Shown piece by piece: positions 46,375 through 55,184 of a DNA stretch of 64,000 nucleotides; within the stretch, counting starts at the first letter, position 1, and every line of letters starts with the position of its first letter. The notes beneath the pieces are model-generated. The model saw only the letters and a list, made by a program, of their open reading frames with translations, did not search any database and had not been told where the DNA came from. The stretch is taken from contig JBOEGH010000004.1 of the NCBI GenBank assembly GCA_050633325.1, positions 218,139-282,138 of the forward strand, read 5' to 3'. Source of the stretch: UBA1672 sp050633325 (GTDB lineage: Bacteria > Pseudomonadota > Alphaproteobacteria > Micavibrionales > Micavibrionaceae). Position numbers and translations under genes: made by a program.

Positions 46375-46409
46375 GTTGCAGTGCTTTATTATTAATTAAG
46401 ACAATATTA

Positions 46410-47351
46410 TTATCGTCCGTAACATCCGGCACTAGCATTTGTAGTGCCATATAATACGCCACCTGGGTGATATCGGCATCCTGGTTGAAGACATATATGT
46501 TCTTCATAGCTTGTCATAACAGAACCGGACACAGCTGACCTTCTTACCTGAAGTCCGGTTGGAATTGGTCTTCCAACTGGTGCTGGTTGTCCTGATGAGC
46601 ATGAACATGTTCCGGATGTTGGACATGTAGGAGGTGTTAATTGATCAATATAGGTTATAACAGGATCGTTGGTCCAAGGGCCTGTCGTAAGTGCGGTCGT
46701 TAAGTTTGCTGCCCATTGTGCAGGTATTGGACTACATATGCTTGGTAATGTACGTTTATCTAACGCAGATGTTGCCGCATATTCTGCAAGTGTATAAAAG
46801 CCTTCTGTCGTAGAATTTGAGGCAAAGTTAATACATTTAGCCGCATGCCATACTTGTTCCATAATGTCACAGCTGTATGATGCCCCACCGATTGAGGCAC
46901 TAGGTGTGTGCTTTATTGCTAGTGCGGCTGTGTGACCGCCAAGAAGACCGGGGTAATATCCAAAATTTGCAGAGTGGTATGCAGCTAATGATGATGTAAC
47001 CAAGTTTTGTAATGTTGTGTCTAAGCTAGTTGAACTTAGTGGCGTTCCAAACAAGTTGGTCTCACTAAGCATTTCATCGCCATGGTCAGCCAATTCCCAA
47101 ACCAATGTGTCAAAACAGGTGTATTCGAACACACTATCAGGCTTTAGTATAAGGTTTTGATTTTGTGTTATCTCTCTTTGAGCTTCTAGCCATGCACGCG
47201 CGGATAGTGTCTCATAATATAATGCATCACAAGGAGAATCAGGTATCACAGGTACACCTGCTTGAGATTGAGATGGCACAATTATTGAAATGAAAAGCGT
47301 AAATAGCAGCGATAACCTTAAGCTTGCTTTATATACTGATCTAATATTCAT
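46410..47351 (-). CDS. Exported Cys-containing protein, paralogue A
   Basis: From the ATG at 47351 (AAGGTGA upstream) the 313-residue product has a signal peptide ending near SQSQA. The mature part has about a dozen cysteines. It shares with the next gene the segments LKPDSVFEYTCFD, SYSCDIMEQVWHAAKCINF and HICLQPGCRYHPGG. It is therefore a tandem paralogue of 47424-48782. It is probably periplasmic or surface-exposed, with several disulfides. I do not know a function. Confidence 0.65.
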   Translation of the reverse strand: MNIRSVYKASLRLSLLFTLFISIIVPSQSQAGVPVIPDSPCDALYYETLSARAWLEAQREITQNQNLILKPDSVFEYTCFDTLVWELADHGDEMLSETNLFGTPLSSTSLDTTLQNLVTSSLAAYHSANFGYYPGLLGGHTAALAIKHTPSASIGGASYSCDIMEQVWHAAKCINFASNSTTEGFYTLAEYAATSALDKRTLPSICSPIPAQWAANLTTALTTGPWTNDPVITYIDQLTPPTCPTSGTCSCSSGQPAPVGRPIPTGLQVRRSAVSGSVMTSYEEHICLQPGCRYHPGGVLYGTTNASAGCYGR

Positions 47352-47423
47352 TTCTATCACCTTAAATTCCTTGTTTCTACTCTATATTGTAATCAAATTT
47401 TATATGTTTAGGCAAATGTCATT

Positions 47424-48782
47424 TTATGGTGGGGCAAAACATGCCCCGGTTAGTGGGTCTGGACTAGGTAATGGTGCACCTAATATGTAAGGGGCTTTGA
47501 GCGGCCTATATTCACATCCAGGGTTTGGGCAGATATGGTCATAATGTATTTGATATGTTCTCGCTATGATAACACCAGTAGTACTATTATGGCTTCCTGA
47601 AATATTATATGTGATAACAGGAATACCTGTTGGTAGAGGTTCTGAACAAGTAATAACCCCTGTACTGCTTCCTGTGCCTGGAACATAAGTGCCTGCGGCT
47701 TTAATTAAATCTGTATGAGTATCCATTGTATCAAATACGGAATAAGCATTAAGATTTGCGCCGTCATCACAGTTGTTTGCAAGTCTAATTAAATCATTTG
47801 AAAATCCTGTGTTAACACCAGAGACAGGAGTTCCTGCGGCAGGGCATTTGTCATCTATTCCGCCACTTTCCATGATATTTTCAGGAGATGTGTTTTCCAG
47901 TTTTGTGGGGCTTGATCCGCTTTCGACAGAATCATCTGATTCGTTACCAGGGGAACAAGCTCTTGGAATTGTTCTCGGATCACCTTCACCTGCGTTCGCA
48001 CCTACAAGATGTGTAAAGGATCTAAACCTGTCATCTTCACCAAAATCCACACATTTTGATATGGCCCATATAGTAGACATGTGTGAGCAGCTATATGTAG
48101 AGTCGCCAATACTGCCTGTTGTAAGGTTATTATCAATTGCACTGGCTTCACCCATGAAAGTATGGTCGAAATTATCGTCAATGTAATCCTGAAGACTGTC
48201 CATCAAAAAGTCTGCGAGTATGTTATCTAATCTATCAGTTTCAAAAACTGACCAATCGTCTTGATCAGGCAGTAAGCCGCTCCCGGAACCGTCATTTATT
48301 GTTGTGTCTCTACTGTGATCCGGACATGTACTACTACATGTACTGGTGTCAACACGGCCACCACTTTCACCACCATGTTCACCACCAGTCCATATTTCAA
48401 TGGTCATGTTGTCCCATTTTTGGCTTTCGCTAAAAAATCCAGCGTGGTGTGCGGCCATGTCAATTACTTCATCAAAACATGTGTATTCTAAAACGCTGTC
48501 CGGCTTGTGAATAAGTTGCTCGGACATAATGACTTCACGGCTTGCCTCCATAAATGCGCGGCTATAAATTTGATTCATGAAGTTACCATCACAAGCATCA
48601 TCATTACCGTCTTTTAATCCGTTTAAAGAATTATTCGTGGCAGCGTCGGTATTTGTATATATGTCGTAATCAGTACAAGGGATACCGGCAGAGCAAGCAG
48701 CATGCGCGTTATGAGGGACTAAGACCATGAAAAACATGCTTAGTAATGCAATATGTATATTGGTGCAGTTAGTTTTTAGCAC
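47424..48782 (-). CDS. Exported Cys-containing protein, paralogue B
   Basis: The 452-residue product starts at a GTG, with a signal peptide cleaved near HNAHA. Shared segments with its neighbour are HKPDSVLEYTCFD, STYSCSHMSTIWAISKCVDF and HICPNPGCEYRPLKAP. Between them lies a longer insert rich in Asp, Gly, Ser and Cys (for example around residues 130-190). The pair is separated by 72 nt and co-oriented, consistent with tandem duplication. The function is unknown. Confidence 0.65.
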   Translation of the reverse strand: MLKTNCTNIHIALLSMFFMVLVPHNAHAACSAGIPCTDYDIYTNTDAATNNSLNGLKDGNDDACDGNFMNQIYSRAFMEASREVIMSEQLIHKPDSVLEYTCFDEVIDMAAHHAGFFSESQKWDNMTIEIWTGGEHGGESGGRVDTSTCSSTCPDHSRDTTINDGSGSGLLPDQDDWSVFETDRLDNILADFLMDSLQDYIDDNFDHTFMGEASAIDNNLTTGSIGDSTYSCSHMSTIWAISKCVDFGEDDRFRSFTHLVGANAGEGDPRTIPRACSPGNESDDSVESGSSPTKLENTSPENIMESGGIDDKCPAAGTPVSGVNTGFSNDLIRLANNCDDGANLNAYSVFDTMDTHTDLIKAAGTYVPGTGSSTGVITCSEPLPTGIPVITYNISGSHNSTTGVIIARTYQIHYDHICPNPGCEYRPLKAPYILGAPLPSPDPLTGACFAPP

Positions 48783-48803
48783 TATATTTTGTTTACCCTC
48801 TAT

Positions 48804-49259
48804 TTAATCAGCTTTCAGTATATACATTTTTCGTGCAGGCGACCACATATATATGTCAAAATTATAATCATTTACATTATTAGTTAAGGCCAATACGTTT
48901 TTTACTCCGTTAGAGCCAATGTTACCAATAGCCAGATTATAAGCATTTATTTTGAATAATATTAATATTTCCTGTTTTTTTTCTGCAATGACTAAATACG
49001 TACACTTGCCTTTTGATAGATGGCATTGTTTCTGTTTTAAGACCTGTTCGTCTATACCGTCATTGTTCAAATCTATGCTTGATATATTGTAATCTGATAT
49101 AGAATTGCCGTATTCTCCATTTAAAAATGTGTCTATTTTATAGGATAGGGAGTAGCTTATTTTTTTGCCATAATTTAACTCTTCCAAAGCAAAACTATGC
49201 TTAGAAAGAGTATTAGATGCAGTTACTAAACATATTAATATTAGTATGTTTCTTATCAT
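48804..49259 (-). CDS. Exported protein with a DxNxDG calcium-type motif
   Basis: The 151-residue product has a signal peptide (MIRNILILICLVTASNTL..., likely ending near SFA). The mature domain contains SSIDLNNDGIDEQV, a DxNxDGxxE motif like those of dockerin or FG-GAP calcium sites. It lies 21 nt upstream of paralogue B on the same strand and may be co-expressed with the Cys-rich pair. The family is not recognised. Confidence 0.6.
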   Translation of the reverse strand: MIRNILILICLVTASNTLSKHSFALEELNYGKKISYSLSYKIDTFLNGEYGNSISDYNISSIDLNNDGIDEQVLKQKQCHLSKGKCTYLVIAEKKQEILILFKINAYNLAIGNIGSNGVKNVLALTNNVNDYNFDIYMWSPARKMYILKAD

Positions 49260-49321
49260 TACAACCCCACATTGATTGTATGGATTATGGGTGCATTCTT
49301 AAGGCTTAGCGATATTATATA

Positions 49322-49537
49322 TTAAACTAAGTCAATATCAAGAATGGCCATGTTGAAATCATATGATGTTTCACCTTCATCGATTATTTTGTAAATAACA
49401 CCGATAAATTCACCATTCATCATTACTTCGATAGAATCTTCTGCCTTTTCCCGTTTTATTACTGTAATGCCACTACATTTGAATGTGCGCTCTAGGTGTG
49501 ATTTTAATTGTGACATTTCTTCTGGGGTAAAGCTCAT
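49322..49537 (-). CDS. DUF3126 family protein
   Basis: The 71-residue protein (MSFTPEEMSQLKSHLERTF...) matches the short alphaproteobacterial DUF3126 family. It has a conserved helix then a beta-strand segment (EVMMNGEFIGVIYKIIDEGETSY). It is soluble with no known activity. A ribosome binding site (AAAAGGACTT) precedes the ATG. Confidence 0.8.
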   Translation of the reverse strand: MSFTPEEMSQLKSHLERTFKCSGITVIKREKAEDSIEVMMNGEFIGVIYKIIDEGETSYDFNMAILDIDLV

Positions 49538-49564
49538 TTTTAAGTCCTTTTAATATGAATCTAG

Positions 49565-50332
49565 TTACTTATTAAGTCCAATGGATACGGTGTTATGACA
49601 TGCTTTGGCAAGTGTTTTTCTGTTTGAAAAATCTTGTGCCTTTATTTCAGTATGAAATTTTAGTGAAATAACCGCGCCACCACTTTGTGCAAAGCGCCAT
49701 AAATGTGGCCCTAGTGGTGTGTCCATGTCACGATGCCATGAATATAAATCACGATCATCTTGTGTTGTTATTTCTTTGTTATCTACTGTCTTCATGCTTA
49801 ATGTTATCGGCTGAACATATATGTCAGGCAGATCATCTTGGAATGCAATTGAAAACAAGCTGGATTTAAAGGGGAGAACTTCACGTCCGTCTGTGGATGT
49901 TCCTTCTGCAAAAATTATCAGTGACTTGCCATCATGAAGCATGGAGTTTAGGGTTTGTTTTCCTTTGTTCGCATCCTCTCTATCACGGCTAATGAATGCG
50001 GTCTGTTGTAATTTGGATAAAAAGCCAAATACAGGCCATGAAGATACATCTTTTTTTGCAACAAATGATGATTTTAGAATGCTGCCTATTACAGGTATAT
50101 CAAGGTATGAAATGTGGTTTCCTACATATAATGTCTGTCCCTTATCGTGAGGAGTTCCCGACACTTCTACAGTTATAGAGAATATCTTGCATGTGGTTTT
50201 TTGCCAAATACAGGGCAAGATGTACGCATATTTACCTTTGTGAAATTGCATTAATACAATTTGTATAATAACTATGGGAATCGTGAATAGCGCAAACAGG
50301 ATGAATTTGTATGTAGCCTTAACGGTTTTCAT
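49565..50332 (-). CDS. OlsA-like lysophospholipid acyltransferase
   Basis: The 255-residue protein has an N-terminal membrane segment (about 9-30), the HX4D motif GNHISYLDIPVIG near 72-84, and FAEGTSTDG near 143 in place of FPEGTS. With the hemolysin-like acyltransferase just upstream (21 nt) it resembles the olsB-olsA pair. In that pair OlsA acylates lyso-ornithine lipid and OlsB acylates ornithine. A plain PlsC role is the alternative. Confidence 0.75.
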   Translation of the reverse strand: MKTVKATYKFILFALFTIPIVIIQIVLMQFHKGKYAYILPCIWQKTTCKIFSITVEVSGTPHDKGQTLYVGNHISYLDIPVIGSILKSSFVAKKDVSSWPVFGFLSKLQQTAFISRDREDANKGKQTLNSMLHDGKSLIIFAEGTSTDGREVLPFKSSLFSIAFQDDLPDIYVQPITLSMKTVDNKEITTQDDRDLYSWHRDMDTPLGPHLWRFAQSGGAVISLKFHTEIKAQDFSNRKTLAKACHNTVSIGLNK

Positions 50333-50353
50333 GTTTTGTTTTCTTTGGATTTA

Positions 50354-51175
50354 TTATTTTTGACCGGGCATCGCTTTTTGGATTTTGCGTTCATAGTATT
50401 TACGATAGCGGTCTGTCATTAGGCTGGTTTGTACGACTATGCATACGTCAATGGTGTTGAACTGATGGTCTATAACCGCACCCTCGCCAATGGTCGCACC
50501 AAGCCTAAGGTAACCTTTAATTAAAGGGGGTAGTGATGCGAATGCCCTACGTTCGTTTATAGTTTCTTTTTCGTGTATGTTCATGTCTACATAATGTTCT
50601 TTTAGTGCCACGGGGCTGATGTTTTTCGGGGTGGAATGAAAATGATGTAAATATGATAGTTGTGTTGCTATTTCGTCTACATTGTTTCCTTGAAAACTAG
50701 CACATCCGAAAAGCAAATCTATGTTGTATTCTGTTATGTAACTGGCGATTCCTTGCCACAAAAGGTTAAGAATTGGCTTGGTTCTGTACTCAGCTAAAAC
50801 ACATGACCTGCCAAGCTCTAATAAAAATTGATCACTTTTAACCAGCTTATCAAGGTTATATTCATTGTCAGAGTAAAAGTGTCCGTAATCTTGAGCAATG
50901 TTTTGACGAAGAAGCCTGTAAGTTCCGACAATTTGCTCTTCGTTTGTGTTCACGTTTTTAGTAAGCACAATCAGGTGGTCGGTAATCTCATCAAAACCAT
51001 CAAAATCTCTCTTTTGTGCTTTCATTTCTGCATTAGGTTTTGCGCCGTACTCTTCGTAAAATACTTGGTAACGAAGCCTTTGAGCTTCCTCAACTTCGTC
51101 CGCTGTTTTTGCAAGACGTACGTATGCACTTAAATAGTCATGGTTTGGTACTGCAATAGCAGAGGACTCGATCAT
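50354..51175 (-). CDS. OlsB-like GNAT acyltransferase (hemolysin family)
   Basis: The 273-residue protein matches the hemolysin/OlsB acyltransferase fold: VRLAKTADEVEEAQRLRYQVFYEEYGA near the start, DHLIVL, VGTYRLLRQ, FLLELGRSCVLAEYR, and LLFGCASFQG followed by PPLIKGYLRLGATIGEGAVID. It should move a 3-hydroxyacyl group from ACP to the amine of ornithine (known for OlsB). The downstream OlsA-like gene supports ornithine-lipid synthesis. I use the ATG at 51175 over the GTG at 51193. Confidence 0.78.
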   Translation of the reverse strand: MIESSAIAVPNHDYLSAYVRLAKTADEVEEAQRLRYQVFYEEYGAKPNAEMKAQKRDFDGFDEITDHLIVLTKNVNTNEEQIVGTYRLLRQNIAQDYGHFYSDNEYNLDKLVKSDQFLLELGRSCVLAEYRTKPILNLLWQGIASYITEYNIDLLFGCASFQGNNVDEIATQLSYLHHFHSTPKNISPVALKEHYVDMNIHEKETINERRAFASLPPLIKGYLRLGATIGEGAVIDHQFNTIDVCIVVQTSLMTDRYRKYYERKIQKAMPGQK

Positions 51176-51331
51176 AAATTTTACCAATTTCACAATGTAT
51201 AAATTCTTAGTTATTCTATCCTAATCAGTAACACGCGATGGTCAAGATATTTAATGTTATTGGTGCTTGTCATTATGTATGTAATTTAATTATTGTTATG
51301 CATCATATAATTTATTTTGAAAGAATGCGCT

Positions 51332-51790
51332 GTGAAATCATTCCTTTTTGTTTGTACTGGTAATATATGCAGATCACCCACTGCTGAAGCTGTTTTTAGG
51401 GAACGTGTAAATTCCAACAGATTACCGTTTAAGTATGATTCTGCAGGGACGCATGGTTATCATGTAGAGGAAAAGCCAGATTATAGATCCATTGATATAG
51501 CACAAAAATATAACGTTGATATGTCTGGGATTTACTCAAGAAAATTTGAATTAAGTGATTTTAGAGATTTTGACTATCTGATAGCCATGGATAAGGGGCA
51601 CGTTAGAGAGATGAGGGCATTGTCATCTTCTTCGGAGGATATTAACAAAATCAAGTTATTGCTTGATTACCATTCAGACCATCAGGGAATGGACGTTCCT
51701 GACCCTTATTATGGTGGTCTGGAAGATTTTCAAAATACTTATGAATTGATAGAGAAGGGCATTGATTCGATGATTGAAGAGTTGTCCTAG
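51332..51790 (+). CDS. Low-molecular-weight protein tyrosine phosphatase
   Basis: From the GTG at 51332 the 152-residue enzyme opens with the CX5R loop VCTGNICRSPTAEAVF (Cys8, Arg14) and has the general-acid Asp in DPYYGG near residue 128. The middle SAGTHGYHVEEKPDYRSIDIAQKY is family-typical. It could dephosphorylate Tyr or arsenate-like substrates; the Tyr phosphatase is the plain reading. Its stop overlaps the stop of the convergent orphan gene by 4 bp. Confidence 0.88.
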   Translation: MKSFLFVCTGNICRSPTAEAVFRERVNSNRLPFKYDSAGTHGYHVEEKPDYRSIDIAQKYNVDMSGIYSRKFELSDFRDFDYLIAMDKGHVREMRALSSSSEDINKIKLLLDYHSDHQGMDVPDPYYGGLEDFQNTYELIEKGIDSMIEELS

Positions 51791-53499
51791 CTTAAACCAT
51801 CATGATCATTGTTTGGATTGTTTTTCTTATTTGGTGTGTCAGTATCGTCATGATCAATATCTGAATTTTGCCTTTCCCTTTGCGCAGATAACATTTCCTC
51901 GTGGAAATTGTCCAACTTGGTATATTGCTGTGCTTGTTGACTTCTCGCGCTGGTTCCTACGTTAAACAGCTCAGTTAATTTTTTACCCATATGAGAGAAG
52001 GGTCCCCATACAGCAAATACAGAGAATGCACTTATTGCAAAGCTAATATCTTTTGGTGTTGGTTCACCCGATGCAAGACCTTCTAGTGTTTTTTCATCAA
52101 ATGTGTTTAGGACAGTCATTGCATGTTCTTTGATGAACAGGGCTTCCGTACCAAATTTTACTGCTTCTACTTTTTGCTGTAATATGTTGCTAGATAGAGC
52201 TTTGTTGGTTTCGTGAACCTCTTTTATGAATTCTGGCGGTATGTGACCGTGAAGATCATGATCTTTTCCTATGCGCCCCTCGGCAGCATCAGTAAAATGG
52301 GACTTTTGCTTTACCTTATGTCTGGAAGCATTAGAAAAAATCCTAAAATTTTTCAGCATTTTAGGAACGGTTTTTGCGCCAGATCCAATGTTTTTCCAAT
52401 GCTTTGGTGTGAACATGTTTGTGCTAACATCTTTTACCGTTTGCAAAGGTATGCTTATCGTGGCTCTGGTTAATGCAAGAACGGCATTCGCAACAAGGGG
52501 AGGGGTCTTCTTGCCGAATGTAAGTAAAGATTTTTGCGGGTTTAAATAAAGATATCGGCAAACATCGTCGATGCTTTCTTTTAGCTCACCCTTCTTTGTT
52601 AATAGACGTCTTGCAGTTATAATGTTTTTGAATTTTTCTGCCGGATATTCTTTTAGGTCATGGTCACCAATACCCTCATATAGAAGTCCAGCTTCGTGTG
52701 TTCTTTGCTCTAATATTTTTAGGGCATCGCTCTTTTTAAGTGGATCTTGGCGGTTGTCTTCAAACTCTTCAATGTGAGAAAGTACTTGGTTAAATTTTTT
52801 AAATGTAATTCCTGCTTCTGCTGCGATTGCAGTGGTTAGAGCAGCTCCTGCTCCTGCTGCTTTACCCATTTCGGGGGTGAAGTTTGTTGCGGCAATATAC
52901 CATGTGGGAACATTTGATATGCCTTCTAATCCTGTGGCTTTTATACTTTCAAGCGTTCCCTCATAATAATGCATAGCAGCTTGTTTAACTAGCTTTACTG
53001 CTTTCTTTTCATCCCAGTCAGAAGTCTTGTGTGCAGCAATTGGGACCGATGCTTGGTCTTGCTTTTCTTCAGCCTGTTTTTTCTTTTGTGTTTTAGGTTT
53101 TGTTTCGGGTTTAGGCTCCGGCGTTAGAATTATATCAATCGCGGATTTAGTTTCTTCCGATAGAGTTAAGCCTTTTCCTTCTAAATAATCAGTAAATGAA
53201 GTGTAGGCTGCATTAAGGTTTGCGATATTTTTGGAATTAATGACAGGAATACCAAGCTTATCTTCTTCCTCTCTTTCATCAAAACATTCACACTCTATGT
53301 CTTTGAGCAATGATTTAAATGACCCTTGTGGTATATAGCCACCATTTGCGTGTAACTGATCCAAAAATTCGGAAAATTTAGATAGCAGTTCTTCATCATT
53401 ATTTATGTTTGTGAGTGTGAGTGATACATCTCTTTGACCATCATTGAACTTGAATATCTGGTACGATACATCAATGTCTTTAGTGCCATCAGAACTCAT
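51787..53499 (-). CDS. Large orphan protein, 570 residues
   Basis: I do not recognise this protein. It has an N-terminal mixed domain (about 1-115) and a Pro/Lys/Glu linker (about 128-148: LTPEPKPETKPKTQKKKQ). A mostly helical remainder follows, with hydrophobic stretches at about 210-232 (Ala/Gly-rich), 335-358 and 478-498. The last 50 residues are polar. There is no signal peptide. It has its own near-consensus promoter (53548-53576). Confidence 0.6.
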   Translation of the reverse strand: MSSDGTKDIDVSYQIFKFNDGQRDVSLTLTNINNDEELLSKFSEFLDQLHANGGYIPQGSFKSLLKDIECECFDEREEEDKLGIPVINSKNIANLNAAYTSFTDYLEGKGLTLSEETKSAIDIILTPEPKPETKPKTQKKKQAEEKQDQASVPIAAHKTSDWDEKKAVKLVKQAAMHYYEGTLESIKATGLEGISNVPTWYIAATNFTPEMGKAAGAGAALTTAIAAEAGITFKKFNQVLSHIEEFEDNRQDPLKKSDALKILEQRTHEAGLLYEGIGDHDLKEYPAEKFKNIITARRLLTKKGELKESIDDVCRYLYLNPQKSLLTFGKKTPPLVANAVLALTRATISIPLQTVKDVSTNMFTPKHWKNIGSGAKTVPKMLKNFRIFSNASRHKVKQKSHFTDAAEGRIGKDHDLHGHIPPEFIKEVHETNKALSSNILQQKVEAVKFGTEALFIKEHAMTVLNTFDEKTLEGLASGEPTPKDISFAISAFSVFAVWGPFSHMGKKLTELFNVGTSARSQQAQQYTKLDNFHEEMLSAQRERQNSDIDHDDTDTPNKKNNPNNDHDGLS

Positions 53500-53522
53500 A
53501 ATTTACTCAACCCCATATCAGT

Positions 53523-53537
53523 GGATCTTTTTGATCC
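53523..53537. repeat. Inverted repeat in the leader of the 570-residue orphan gene
   Basis: GGATC-TTTTT-GATCC is a perfect 5-bp stem just downstream of the predicted start site and 24 nt before the start codon of the leftward orphan gene. It may be an operator or an RNA hairpin. Confidence 0.4.
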
Positions 53538-53547
53538 TGTTATATTG

Positions 53548-53576
53548 ATATTAGTTTATCAAAAAAAATCTGTCAA
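53548..53576 (-). promoter_or_regulatory. Sigma-70-type promoter of the 570-residue orphan gene
   Basis: Read on the minus strand, TTGACA (53571-53576) is 17 nt from TAATAT (53548-53553). The -35 is a perfect match and the spacing is optimal. Confidence 0.7.
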
Positions 53577-53602
53577 TTTTACAAATTTTTTTAATAAAGC
53601 AC

Positions 53603-53631
53603 TTGAACAATAAAATTAGGTGGAGTATGTT
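53603..53631 (+). promoter_or_regulatory. Promoter of tRNA-Arg
   Basis: TTGAAC (53603-53608) and TATGTT (53626-53631) are spaced by 17 nt. They place a start site about 16 nt before the tRNA 5' end. Confidence 0.6.
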
Positions 53632-53654
53632 CCGACATCATTTTTAATGAGTGT

Positions 53655-53731
53655 GCGCCCGTAGCTCAGCTGGATAGAGTACTTGACTACGAATCAAGGG
53701 GTCAGGAGTTCGAATCTCTTCGGGCGCACCA
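53655..53731 (+). tRNA. tRNA-Arg (anticodon ACG)
   Basis: The 77-nt gene has an acceptor stem GCGCCCG/CGGGCGC, D arm GCTCAGCTGGATAGAGT, and an anticodon stem CTTGA/TCAAG around loop CTACGAA (anticodon ACG at 53689-53691). The T loop is TTCGAAT and a 3' CCA is encoded. A34 is normally converted to inosine by TadA. The retron RT ends 104 nt downstream in convergent orientation. tRNA-Arg genes are frequent integration sites, but I found no repeat of the tRNA 3' end nearby. Confidence 0.96.
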
Positions 53732-53835
53732 TTTTACAAAATCTTCTATTCTATCATTATTTGAAATTCGTATTTTGTGTTTGGATAAGTATAATTCATT
53801 CAATCTGAATATATGCTGCGTATATCCAGACATTA

Positions 53836-54939
53836 TTACCACTGTATTTTTTGATATATGTTTTGCAGCTTTTCTCCTTTTGGTGGGTTGATTGAATTTA
53901 TATACGCAATTTTTCCCCTTAAAAACTCTTGAAAGTTATTGTGCTGATCTTGATTTTGGCCGTCAAAGCCATGGGTTTTGCAGTTATGCAATATTGCCTT
54001 TATTTTATCGTACTCTCTTCGTGATATATTGGGGTGCTCATTTACCACAATGCCGACCAATGACTGTTGCTGTGACTTTGTCTTTGTGAAGGTTTTGGTG
54101 TGGTTAATTAGAAAACCTTCCTCATCGACAATTTGTTCAATTGTTTTGCGAAAGTACATGTTACTTTTATATAAGTTTTTGCCTCCTGAAAAGGCCATGT
54201 CATCGGCATACCGTGAATAAGTGATATTGGATTTTTGCGCTAATCCTTCTAAACGCTTGTCTAGTTTCCAGCAACACAAGTTTGCGAGTGCGGGTGAGGT
54301 TGGAGCGCCTTGCGGTAAGTGTGGTTGAGTGATTAATTTTTGTTTTTTCCAAGAAAGGGTATGGTAAACATCACCTAGCATGTCAGGGTTTGGTGTATTT
54401 GTGCATAAAGCGCCTAGGGTAGAAGATATGTGCTTTGGGTACCCCAGACTATAGAATAATCCATATATACGGTTTTGCGTTATTGATGTAAAGAAATCCC
54501 GAATGTCCATACGCAGCAACGCTTCTTTTTGTGTATGTTGTTGTGCATGCGTTATGCAAGAGCGTCCTTTTCTGAAACCGTGTACAGCATCATGAGGCGT
54601 TACTTTATCAAGTATTTGGCGTAGTATCTGCCGCTGAATTGATTTCATGCATGGTTTTGGAGTTTCTAATAAGCGCGGTGTTTTACGAGGGCGTGTAAGC
54701 CACTGGTAATTATAATGTTGTAATTTGGGTTCTACTGTTTTGGCTTGCCAGTTTTTTATGTCTGCAAACCAAGCAAGATCACTTTGTGTTAGATTTAGCC
54801 ATAACGCCAGTTCCTGATATGTCGACAATTGCGGTAATTTGCCGCTTATATATGGCGCATTTTTATTGTGCATCTCGGAGGGATCAAGATTTACTTTAAT
54901 GAATTTGGGTGGCTTTGTTTTAGCGCTAAGCCATGTCAT
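53836..54939 (-). CDS. Retron-type reverse transcriptase, catalytic portion
   Basis: This 367-codon frame is a retron RT. Motifs in order: TPKPCMKSIQRQIL (RT1, near 93-106), AVHGFRKGRS (118-127), LLRMDIRDFFTSI (RT3, 141-153), LPQGAPTSPALANL (RT4, 208-221), the active site YADD (244-247), and SLVGIVVN (293-300) where retrons usually have VTG. It should copy the msd part of the adjacent ncRNA into msDNA. The ATG at 54939 lacks a clear ribosome binding site. The reading frame continues upstream without a start for 16 codons to a TAA (54988-54990), beyond which lies an in-frame 54-codon piece that looks like its N-terminal domain. So the native protein may be 438 residues, interrupted here. The family is clear; whether it is active is not. 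Confidence 0.85.
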   Translation of the reverse strand: MTWLSAKTKPPKFIKVNLDPSEMHNKNAPYISGKLPQLSTYQELALWLNLTQSDLAWFADIKNWQAKTVEPKLQHYNYQWLTRPRKTPRLLETPKPCMKSIQRQILRQILDKVTPHDAVHGFRKGRSCITHAQQHTQKEALLRMDIRDFFTSITQNRIYGLFYSLGYPKHISSTLGALCTNTPNPDMLGDVYHTLSWKKQKLITQPHLPQGAPTSPALANLCCWKLDKRLEGLAQKSNITYSRYADDMAFSGGKNLYKSNMYFRKTIEQIVDEEGFLINHTKTFTKTKSQQQSLVGIVVNEHPNISRREYDKIKAILHNCKTHGFDGQNQDQHNNFQEFLRGKIAYINSINPPKGEKLQNIYQKIQW

Positions 54940-54987
54940 GAAATATGGTGTATTTAATAGAGCCTTCTTAACTTGTTCTGTGTTGGG

Positions 54988-55152
54988 TTAACGAATTTGA
55001 TTAAGTTTTTGATGTAGGGATTTGGCGACTAATGTTACGTCTAGCTTATCAGTTTCTACCGCATATTTTATACGGTTTTCTATGGCTTTTATATCCCAGA
55101 TTCCGCATGCAATTGATGCTGCTAATAATTTGACATATGTTTTTTTGTTCAC
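54988..55152 (-). pseudogene. Split-off N-terminal piece of the retron RT (54 codons)
   Basis: A GTG at 55152 opens a 54-codon frame (VNKKTYVKLLAASIACG..., ending ...HQKLNQIR) that stops at TAA (54988-54990). It is in the same frame as the RT. The 16 codons after the TAA (PNTEQVKKALLNTPYF) run straight into the RT ATG with no start codon. A helical segment starting LAAS-ACGIWD and followed by an RT1-proximal LDWLAD-like motif is typical of the N-terminus of this RT type. I therefore read it as one gene broken by one stop codon, not as a separate effector. A free-standing 54-residue protein remains possible. Confidence 0.6.
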
Positions 55153-55184
55153 ATTTCACTCTATGTTTTTACCGTTCGGTAGCT

